Positions 8,218-14,375 of a DNA stretch of 16,895 nucleotides are shown here, piece by piece. The notes below the pieces were generated by a model. That model searched no databases. It was not told the DNA's origin and saw only the letters and a list, made by a program, of their open reading frames with translations. Made by a program: the position numbers and the translations under genes. Location: NCBI GenBank assembly GCA_927798505.1, contig CAKMNE010000013.1, forward strand, positions 1 through 16,895, in the 5' to 3' direction. The DNA comes from an uncultured Bacteroidales bacterium (GTDB lineage Bacteria; Bacteroidota; Bacteroidia; Bacteroidales; UBA932). Every line of letters begins with the position of its first letter. Within the stretch, counting starts at the first letter, position 1.

Positions 8218-10272
8218 ATGGGAAAGAATTTCAAAAGAACTCTGGTAACCTGCGCGTTGCCTTATGCCAATGGCCCGGTGCATATTGGCCATCTGGCCGG
8301 TGTTTATGTTCCTGCCGACATTTATGTCCGCTACCTCAGGATGAGGGGAGAGGAGGTGCTGTATGTCTGCGGAAGCGACGAGCACGGAGTGCCGATTACC
8401 ATCAAGGCCCGCCAGCTGGGCTGCACCCCTCAGGACATTGTTGACAAGTATCACAAGATAATTGACGAGAGTTTCAAGGGGCTTGGCATCAATTTCGACA
8501 TATACGGCCGCACCTCATCCAAAGTTCACGAAAAGAACGCTTCGGAATTCTTCCGCAAACTCTACGACGAGGGCAAGTTCATAACCAGGGAAAGCGAGCA
8601 GTACTATGACCCCGAGGCCAAAACCTTCCTTGCCGACAGGTACATCGTCGGCACCTGCCCGAAGTGCGGTGCGGAAGGGGCCTATGGAGACCAGTGCGAA
8701 AAGTGCGGAAGCACGCTTAGCCCGGAGGAGCTTATCAACCCTAAATCCAAGCTTAGCGGCGCTGAGCCCATCAAGAAGAAAACCACCCACTGGTATCTGC
8801 CTCTTCAGGACTATGAGCAGTGGCTCAGGCAGTGGATTCTCGAGGGCCACAAAGAGTGGCGCTCCAATGTCTATGGCCAGGTGAAGAGCTGGCTGGACGG
8901 AGGTCTTCAGCCCCGTGCCGTTACGCGCGACCTGGACTGGGGCGTGCCGGTTCCGGTAGAGGGAGCCGAAGGTAAAGTGCTCTATGTCTGGTTCGATGCC
9001 CCGATAGGCTACATCTCCAATACTCAGGAATTGCTTCCGGACAGCTGGGAGAAGTGGTGGAAGAGCGAGGACACCAGGCTCGTGCATTTCATAGGCAAGG
9101 ACAATATAGTATTCCATTGCATAGTGTTCCCTGCAATGCTCAAGGCCTACGGGGACGGCTACATACTTCCGGACAATGTGCCGGCAAACGAATTCCTCAA
9201 CCTCGAGGGTGACAAGATTTCCACCTCCAGGGGATGGGCAGTCTGGGCTCACGAGTATCTTAAGGACTTCCCGGGAAAGCAGGATGTGCTTCGCTATGTG
9301 CTCACTGCCAACGCCCCTGAAACCAAAGACAATGATTTCAGCTGGAAGGACTTCCAGGCGCGCAACAACAGCGAACTCGTGGCCATTTTCGGGAACTTCG
9401 TCAACCGTGCCGTTGTTCTCACACATAAGTATTTCGGCGGCAAGGTGCCTGCTGCGGGGGAACTGCAGCCTGTCGATACCGAAGCCCTTGCCCAGATTCC
9501 TCAGCTCAAGGCCTCCCTTGAGAAGAACATCGAAGGCTATCACTTCCGCGAGGCTCTCAAGGATGCTATGTCAATAGCCCGCGTCGGCAACAAATACATC
9601 TCCGACACGGAACCTTGGAAACTGGCCAAGACCGACATGGCCCGCACCGCCACCATACTCAATGTCAGCCTTCAGATCTGCGCCGACCTCGGAATTGCCT
9701 TCGAACCGTTTACTCCGTTCTCTGCGAAGAAGCTCCGCGAAATGATAGGTTCTCCACTTGATTGGGAACTTCTGGGAAAGAGCGACATTCTTGAGGAAGG
9801 ACATCAAATCGGTCAGGCTGAACTGCTTTTCAGCAAGGTCGAAGACGAGGAAATCCAGCGTCAGCTCGACAGGCTAGATGCAATACGCAAGGAAAGGGAG
9901 GAAGCCGCCAAGGCAGAGGCCGCAAAGCAGGTGGCTCCGCAGAAGGAGCTATGCAGCTTCGAGCAGTTCGAGGCTATGGATATACGCACCGCTACCGTGC
10001 TTGAAGCTGAGAGGGTGCCTAAGACAGACAAACTGCTCAAGCTTACCATCGATACCGGCATTGACAAACGCACTATAGTCTCCGGCATAGCCGAGTACTA
10101 CACTCCGGAGCAGATGCTGGGCAAGCAAATCTGCATACTTGCAAATCTGGCACCCCGCACAATCCGGGGAATCGAATCGAAGGGTATGATTCTGATGGCC
10201 CGTCAGGGAGATGGTAAGATGCGTTTCATCACCCCGGCCGAAGCCCTTGCCAATGGAGCTCAGATAGGTTGA
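8218..10272 (+). CDS. metG: Methionine--tRNA ligase
   Basis: MetG attaches methionine to initiator and elongator tRNA-Met. The 684-residue protein is a full-length class I synthetase. The HIGH motif is H22-IG-H25 in [10 protein letters not shown] four-cysteine zinc knuckle uses C147, C150, C160 and C163. The second signature is K333-ISTS in GDKISTSRG rather than KMSKS, keeping the first lysine but not the second. An alpha-helical anticodon-binding region follows. A charged Ala/Glu/Lys-rich segment leads to a C-terminal Trbp111-like tRNA-binding domain from about residue 577 ([14 protein letters not shown] to KGMILMA), which commonly makes MetG a dimer. The ATG at 8218 gives the standard N terminus. 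The gap downstream holds an inverted-repeat cluster that may take part in 3'-end formation. Confidence 0.97.
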   Translation: MGKNFKRTLVTCALPYANGPVHIGHLAGVYVPADIYVRYLRMRGEEVLYVCGSDEHGVPITIKARQLGCTPQDIVDKYHKIIDESFKGLGINFDIYGRTSSKVHEKNASEFFRKLYDEGKFITRESEQYYDPEAKTFLADRYIVGTCPKCGAEGAYGDQCEKCGSTLSPEELINPKSKLSGAEPIKKKTTHWYLPLQDYEQWLRQWILEGHKEWRSNVYGQVKSWLDGGLQPRAVTRDLDWGVPVPVEGAEGKVLYVWFDAPIGYISNTQELLPDSWEKWWKSEDTRLVHFIGKDNIVFHCIVFPAMLKAYGDGYILPDNVPANEFLNLEGDKISTSRGWAVWAHEYLKDFPGKQDVLRYVLTANAPETKDNDFSWKDFQARNNSELVAIFGNFVNRAVVLTHKYFGGKVPAAGELQPVDTEALAQIPQLKASLEKNIEGYHFREALKDAMSIARVGNKYISDTEPWKLAKTDMARTATILNVSLQICADLGIAFEPFTPFSAKKLREMIGSPLDWELLGKSDILEEGHQIGQAELLFSKVEDEEIQRQLDRLDAIRKEREEAAKAEAAKQVAPQKELCSFEQFEAMDIRTATVLEAERVPKTDKLLKLTIDTGIDKRTIVSGIAEYYTPEQMLGKQICILANLAPRTIRGIESKGMILMARQGDGKMRFITPAEALANGAQIG

Positions 10273-10374
10273 TTTTTGTCCCTGAAACGTCTGGGACGAA
10301 AATGGGATGAGCTGATTTTCGTCCCTAAAAACGGCACTTTCGTCCCAGAATCGGCGTTTTGTCTACTTTTCGTC
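10273..10374. repeat. Cluster of TTTTCGTCCC-like direct and inverted repeats
   Basis: Within about 100 bases after metG there are four plus-oriented copies of a TTTTCGTCCC-like element: 10274-10282 (TTTTGTCCC), 10316-10325 (TTTTCGTCCC), 10338-10348 (TTTCGTCCCAG) and the weaker 10367-10374. One copy is inverted, CTGGGACGAAAA at 10291-10302. The inverted copy can pair with 10316-10325 as a perfect 10-base stem with a 13-base loop, or with 10338-10348 as a perfect 11-base stem. The two hairpins are mutually exclusive. There is no clean T-run after either stem, so it is not a standard intrinsic terminator. Confidence 0.7.
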
Positions 10375-10392
10375 ACGCTTGGTGGCAGTTTC

Positions 10393-10423
10393 TTTTCCAA
10401 TGCCGCGCTCCGCAGTACTTTTG
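10393..10423 (+). promoter_or_regulatory. Promoter of the acyltransferase gene
   Basis: TACTTTTG at 10416-10423 is a perfect TAnnTTTG -7 box. TTTT at 10393-10396 is a three-of-four match to the -33 element, 19 bases upstream. The -7 box ends 4 bases before the ATG at 10428, so the transcript should be leaderless or nearly so. The box also sits inside a short inverted repeat, CCGCA (10410-10414) and TGCGG (10422-10426), which could be an operator or chance. Confidence 0.5.
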
Positions 10424-10427
10424 CGGT

Positions 10428-11708
10428 ATGGAAACGAAATTAAGTTTGAGGCTTGACAATGCCTCCAATATATATCCGGCTTCGCTTACCAAGCGTTATG
10501 CCTCAATCTACAGGCTCAGCGTTACTCTTGCCGACCCTGTCAATGTCAACATTCTCCAGCAGGCTCTGGTGAACACCGTCAAGCGTATCCCGACTTTCGG
10601 ATGCACTCTCAGGAACGGTTTCTTCTGGTGGTATCTGACTACCCTCGAGAAGATGCCTGTTGTGTCCAAGTACACCGGAATAGGTGTGCGCGGCTTCCGC
10701 TTCCACGGTGGTTTCCTGTTCAAGGTAATGGCTGACGGCAAGCGCATAGTGCTGGATGTATTCCATGCCATCGCAGACGGGCACGGCGGGCAGACCTTCC
10801 TGCTTACCCTGACCGGTGAATACATCAGGTTGCGCTATAAGACCGCCATCAGCTACGACTCACTGGTTCTTGACCCTTCCGAGCCGCCAAGGACCGGTGA
10901 GACCGATGACAGCTTCCGCCTTTTTTCCGGCAAGAAGGGAGCTCTCGAGCAGGATGATACCGCTTACCATATAAAAGGAAAGAGAATCTGCTGTCAGGCT
11001 CTTCGCGGTGAAAGGATGGAGTTCAGCGCGGCCGATGTGAAGGCTGCGATTGCCGACAGCGGCTACACCGTCACCGACTTCCTTGCTGCGGCAATGCTAG
11101 ATGCCCTGCAGCAGGAGCATAAGCACAACCGCAGACGCCACAAAAGGAATAACCTCAAAATCAATGTGCCGGTGGACCTTCGCAGGCTCTTCGAAGGAGA
11201 GACTCTCCGCAACTACTCATCCTATGTCAACCTCGGAGTAGATGTGTCCAACGGTTATTATACCTTTGATGAACTGCTGCACATTGTGGCCGCCCAGAAG
11301 GCTCTCAAGACCTTGCCAAGCGAGCTGGAGAAGAAGATTGCGGCCAATGTGGCCCTTGAGGACAGTCTGGCTATATCGGTGATTCCGCGCTGCATCAAGC
11401 GCTTTGCAATAGACACTATATGTCGTCTGAAGGGTGACAAGCTCAGCAGTTACACAATTTCCAACCTCGGGGCGGTAAGACTTCCGGAGCAGATGCGTCC
11501 TTATGTGCAGAGCATGGACTTTGTCCTTGGAAGGCAAAGGGGTACCAGCGGTGCGGCAAGTTGCGTAGGCTATGATGGAAAAATCGTGCTTTGGATGACC
11601 CGCAACATAGTCGAGAACAAGTTCGAGCATTTCTTTGCGGAGATTCTCCGCGAGCATGGCATCGCTGTGGACGTAGTCTCTGAAGAAATAGGTACCAGCC
11701 TTTCCTAG
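10428..11708 (+). CDS. Condensation-domain/alcohol acetyltransferase-like acyltransferase
   Basis: A 426-residue protein with the fold signature of the chloramphenicol acetyltransferase/condensation superfamily. The active-site HxxxDG motif is H113-AIA-D117-G118 within VFHAIADGHGG, and the C-terminal half has the SNLGAV segment typical of alcohol acetyltransferase-like members. Such enzymes use the His as base to acylate a hydroxyl or amine with an acyl-CoA or carrier-bound donor. No signal peptide, carrier or adenylation domain is present, so it is a free-standing enzyme and its donor and acceptor cannot be read from the sequence. It stands alone behind its own promoter. I start it at the ATG at 10428, where the alignable protein (METKLSLRLDNA) begins; the upstream in-frame extension runs back through the promoter. 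The tail overlaps the opposing gene by 4 bases. Confidence 0.75.
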   Translation: METKLSLRLDNASNIYPASLTKRYASIYRLSVTLADPVNVNILQQALVNTVKRIPTFGCTLRNGFFWWYLTTLEKMPVVSKYTGIGVRGFRFHGGFLFKVMADGKRIVLDVFHAIADGHGGQTFLLTLTGEYIRLRYKTAISYDSLVLDPSEPPRTGETDDSFRLFSGKKGALEQDDTAYHIKGKRICCQALRGERMEFSAADVKAAIADSGYTVTDFLAAAMLDALQQEHKHNRRRHKRNNLKINVPVDLRRLFEGETLRNYSSYVNLGVDVSNGYYTFDELLHIVAAQKALKTLPSELEKKIAANVALEDSLAISVIPRCIKRFAIDTICRLKGDKLSSYTISNLGAVRLPEQMRPYVQSMDFVLGRQRGTSGAASCVGYDGKIVLWMTRNIVENKFEHFFAEILREHGIAVDVVSEEIGTSLS

Positions 11709-12346
11709 AGTTTGCGTATCAGGGTGAGTCCGTCCCGGATAGGGAGCATCACGCACTCGACCCTGCTGTCCGAGGCCACGGCTTCGTTGAAGCGGACAAG
11801 ACCCCGGGTCTGCTTGTCTGCAGGCACCTGGTCCTGACAGACCTTGCCGCCCAGCATGGTGTCGTCTGCGAGAATCAGCCCGCCCTGCCTGACCAGGGGT
11901 AACACGGCTTCGTAGTATTCGAGGTACTCCCTTTTGTTTGCATCAATATATACCAAATCGTAGCGGCGTCCCTGCTCCGACAGTGTTTTCAGAGTATCCA
12001 GGGCATCTCCGATGTGCAGGGTGATCCTGTCCTCGATGCCGGACCTGCGCCATCCGCTGCGTGTCAGCTCCTCCAGCTCATCATTGATCTCCAGGGTGTC
12101 CACATGCCCCGCTTCTCCGACACCGTAAGCGAAACAAAGGGCGGAATAGCCGGTGAAACATCCTATTTCCAGCACCTGACGGGCTCCGCACAGTTCTGTA
12201 AGCATGGTCAGAAACCTGCCCTGGACCCTGCCGGAGAGCATCCGCGGGTAATTGGTTTGGATGTTTGTCTGCTTCTCTATCCACTCCAGAGCCTCGCTTT
12301 GCGGGGTGGAGTGCTCGCGTATGTATTTGTCGCTTGCGCTTTCCAT
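11705..12346 (-). CDS. Class I SAM-dependent O-methyltransferase, COMT-like
   Basis: A 213-residue methyltransferase of the Methyltransf_3 (catechol/caffeoyl-CoA O-methyltransferase) type, near the usual size of about 210-220. Motif I for S-adenosylmethionine is VLEIGCFTGYSAL at 58-70, and the acidic ribose-binding residue is E86 in TLEIND. The likely metal-binding acids are D135 (VYIDANK) and D161/D162 (LADDTMLGG). Family members usually have Asp-Asn at the last pair, so D162 in place of Asn is a small departure. Bacterial members methylate small phenolic or other hydroxylated compounds, often with low selectivity; the substrate is unknown here. The start codon shares one base with the stop of the upstream peptidase gene (TGATG), suggesting translational coupling. 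The stop codon interlocks with that of the convergent acyltransferase gene. Confidence 0.9.
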   Translation of the reverse strand: MESASDKYIREHSTPQSEALEWIEKQTNIQTNYPRMLSGRVQGRFLTMLTELCGARQVLEIGCFTGYSALCFAYGVGEAGHVDTLEINDELEELTRSGWRRSGIEDRITLHIGDALDTLKTLSEQGRRYDLVYIDANKREYLEYYEAVLPLVRQGGLILADDTMLGGKVCQDQVPADKQTRGLVRFNEAVASDSRVECVMLPIRDGLTLIRKL

Positions 12347-13569
12347 CAGATGAATATGAGTTCAGAGGTCTTTCCTTCGCCGAAGACCCTTTCGGCCATT
12401 GCCCTCAGCTGCTCGGCGGAGATGGAGCGTATTGCTTCCAAAGTCTCGGCATCGGAGGCAATCCTTCCGAAGGAGAGCAGGCTCTTGCCCATCGACAGGC
12501 ACTGGTTCTCCCCGCTGTCGGAGCTGATTGCAAGCTGTCCGAGCAGCTGCTTCTTGCAGGCTCTGAGCCTGGCCTCGCCAAGGGGGTCGGAGCACATTTT
12601 GTCAAGTATCCTGCGGGTGGAGCGAAGGCATCGCCCCAGATTCTCGCGGTCACAGCCTATGCTGACGGACATAAGGCCGGCATCGCTGTACTGGGTGTAT
12701 CCGCATTCCACCCCATAGACCCAGCCATGCTTTTCCCTGAGCTCGGCGCCCAGCAGGCTGTTGGAGGCAGGGCCTCCCAGTATGTTGGCCAGCAGTACGG
12801 CGGTCAGCCTTTCCTTCTCCTCATAGAGCGAAGGCGCAAGGGCTCCGATAACGGCATTGGCCTCGTGGTTGTCCCTTTCTTCGGTACGGCTGAAGATATG
12901 CGGCGCCGGGGCGCAGAGCTCGAACCCTCCCTCTCCGCTTATGCCGGCGAATGCGACCTCGCAAAGTTTCAGCGCCTTCTGCTCGAGCACGGCTTCGTCT
13001 TCGTTAGCCACTATGCAGAGGGCCATAGCCGAAGGCACGAAACAGTTGCGGTAGTATTCGCGCAGCTCTCCCGGACCTATGGCGCTCACGCTTTCCCGGG
13101 TGCCGAGGGTGAGCCTTCCGAGAGGGTGCCCGGCGAACAGCGAGCTTTCGAAGCAGTCGTAGATGTCCTCCGACGGGCTGTCTTTGTAGGATATGATTTC
13201 ATCCAGCACCACTCCCCTTTCCGTCTCAACCTCGTGCTCCGGGAAGGTCGCATGGGTGGCGATGTCGAGCAGCAGGCCGCAGGCCTTCCATATATCCTCC
13301 TTTAGAACGGTGGAATGCAGCACTATCTCTTCCTTTGTGGTGTAGGCGTTGAGTTCCCCGCCCAGGCGGTCCAGGTAAGAGTTGATTCTGGCTGCGCTTC
13401 TGGTGAGGGTGCCTTTGAAGATGGTGTGCTCCACAAGATGCGCAATGCCTTCCGGCAGATTGCCTTCGGCTCTGGTGCCGCAACGCACGCCAAGCGAGCA
13501 GTAGCCCACCTTGCTGGAGCTCCGCTTTACGGCGTATCTGAGTCCGTATTCAGTTGTCCCGCTCCTCAT
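12346..13569 (-). CDS. M16-family zinc metallopeptidase
   Basis: A 407-residue peptidase of the insulinase/mitochondrial-processing-peptidase family, the short single-unit form. The inverted zinc motif HxxEH is H44-LVE-H48, with the distal zinc ligand probably E124 in ERGVVLDEI. The substrate-binding half follows from about residue 200, including GGPASNSLLGAELREKHGWVYGV, the conserved region of the inactive half. The catalytic residues are intact, so an active enzyme is expected. No signal peptide is visible, so it is probably cytoplasmic unless the start is wrong. Its start overlaps the stop of the secreted-protein gene by ATGA, and its stop overlaps the methyltransferase start, which makes a tight three-gene unit. 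Substrates of short bacterial M16 enzymes are mostly unknown; roles in degrading peptides or processing precursors are seen in relatives. Confidence 0.93.
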   Translation of the reverse strand: MRSGTTEYGLRYAVKRSSSKVGYCSLGVRCGTRAEGNLPEGIAHLVEHTIFKGTLTRSAARINSYLDRLGGELNAYTTKEEIVLHSTVLKEDIWKACGLLLDIATHATFPEHEVETERGVVLDEIISYKDSPSEDIYDCFESSLFAGHPLGRLTLGTRESVSAIGPGELREYYRNCFVPSAMALCIVANEDEAVLEQKALKLCEVAFAGISGEGGFELCAPAPHIFSRTEERDNHEANAVIGALAPSLYEEKERLTAVLLANILGGPASNSLLGAELREKHGWVYGVECGYTQYSDAGLMSVSIGCDRENLGRCLRSTRRILDKMCSDPLGEARLRACKKQLLGQLAISSDSGENQCLSMGKSLLSFGRIASDAETLEAIRSISAEQLRAMAERVFGEGKTSELIFI

Positions 13570-14327
13570 AGTGAATAGCCGTGCTCCCGCTCGAGTTCCT
13601 TCTGCTCCTTCTCGGAGAAGTTCCGGTCAGTTTCGATGGAGAATTTGCGTTTCTTGTAAAAATACAGTTCGTGAGTGTCCGCTGAGGCTATGAACAGCGC
13701 CACCCTGGCTTTGGAGGATGGCTTCTCGGGTGCGATACTGAAGGCTACCAGGCAGGGTGCCGAATTGTAGATCAGGCTGTCGGTGAAATACTCGTCCTCG
13801 CGGCTGGCGTAGTAGATTTTCTTGCGCCTGACCTTCCTCAGGTTGCCGTTGTAGGATTTGAGCCCCAGCATGCCCTTGGCCTCGCTGACAGTGGCGTCCT
13901 CGACATAGTTCTGTATGATGTCAATGATTATGGCCATATAGCGTATGTCCACCGGGACGCTGACCACATCCAGCCTGCTGTCCAGATTGCTGGCTCCGCC
14001 CCTGCCTCCTCCCTTGGTGAGAATCATCTCGGTGAGGCCGGATGCCGTCTTCTCGCAGTGCAGGAAGTAGTATTTTGAACTGGTTTTGCTGTTGTCGTAT
14101 TCCGCCTTGGAGCAGAATTCGTAGGGGCTGATTCGCCAGCGGCTGGAGATTTCGCTCTGCAGGCAGTGGTCGAAGGCGTCGTCACCGGTCAGCACTATCT
14201 TGGTGGTCTTGGCCGCAAAGTCGGCAATTCTCTGTTTCTTGGTAAATACGGAAACCTGGCCGTTGCACAGCAGAGGCAGCAGCAGGAAAGCCGTGAGCAG
14301 GATGTATTTCAGTCTCTTTGTGGACAT
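13566..14327 (-). CDS. Secreted protein of unknown function
   Basis: A 253-residue protein that I do not recognise. It begins with a Sec signal peptide: a basic MSTKRLK start, a hydrophobic stretch at about 8-20, and a likely cleavage after CNG at about residue 23. There is a Cys at 21, but it lacks a proper lipobox (Leu at -1), so I read it as periplasmic or exported rather than a lipoprotein. The mature part has mixed alpha/beta character, a Gly-rich GGGRGG at 106-111, a basic RKVRRKK patch at 164-170 and a charged C-terminal helix rich in Lys and Glu. It is the first gene of the minus-strand unit and overlaps the M16 peptidase start by 4 bases, so the two are probably made together. Real coding is supported by the signal peptide, the promoter box ahead of it and the overlap. 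Confidence 0.75.
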   Translation of the reverse strand: MSTKRLKYILLTAFLLLPLLCNGQVSVFTKKQRIADFAAKTTKIVLTGDDAFDHCLQSEISSRWRISPYEFCSKAEYDNSKTSSKYYFLHCEKTASGLTEMILTKGGGRGGASNLDSRLDVVSVPVDIRYMAIIIDIIQNYVEDATVSEAKGMLGLKSYNGNLRKVRRKKIYYASREDEYFTDSLIYNSAPCLVAFSIAPEKPSSKARVALFIASADTHELYFYKKRKFSIETDRNFSEKEQKELEREHGYSL

Positions 14328-14331
14328 ATTG

Positions 14332-14339
14332 CAAATTTA
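14332..14339 (-). promoter_or_regulatory. -7 box for the minus-strand cluster
   Basis: Read on the minus strand, the bases are TAAATTTG, a perfect TAnnTTTG. The box ends 4 bases before the ATG at 14327, implying a nearly leaderless transcript. No good -33 element is visible at 19-21 bases. It faces away from the dnaX promoter 22 bases away. Confidence 0.45.
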
Positions 14340-14361
14340 CGAAAAAGACCAAATTATTCAT

Positions 14362-14369
14362 TATATTTG
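14362..14369 (+). promoter_or_regulatory. -7 box of the dnaX promoter
   Basis: TATATTTG is a perfect TAnnTTTG -7 box ending 6 bases before the dnaX ATG. The nearest -33-like element is TTTA at 14336-14339, 22 bases upstream and inside the -7 box of the divergent gene. A short or absent leader is expected. Confidence 0.5.
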
Positions 14370-14375
14370 TGTCCT

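Noticed and set aside
10291-10348. Intrinsic terminator of metG
   Set aside because: The stems are good, but neither is followed by a run of T, and A/T pairs lie next to the loop rather than after the stem. Kept as a repeat cluster instead.
12265-13305. 346-codon plus-strand open frame opposite the M16 peptidase
   Set aside because: The M16 frame carries HxxEH and the distal Glu, while the opposing frame has no recognisable domain.
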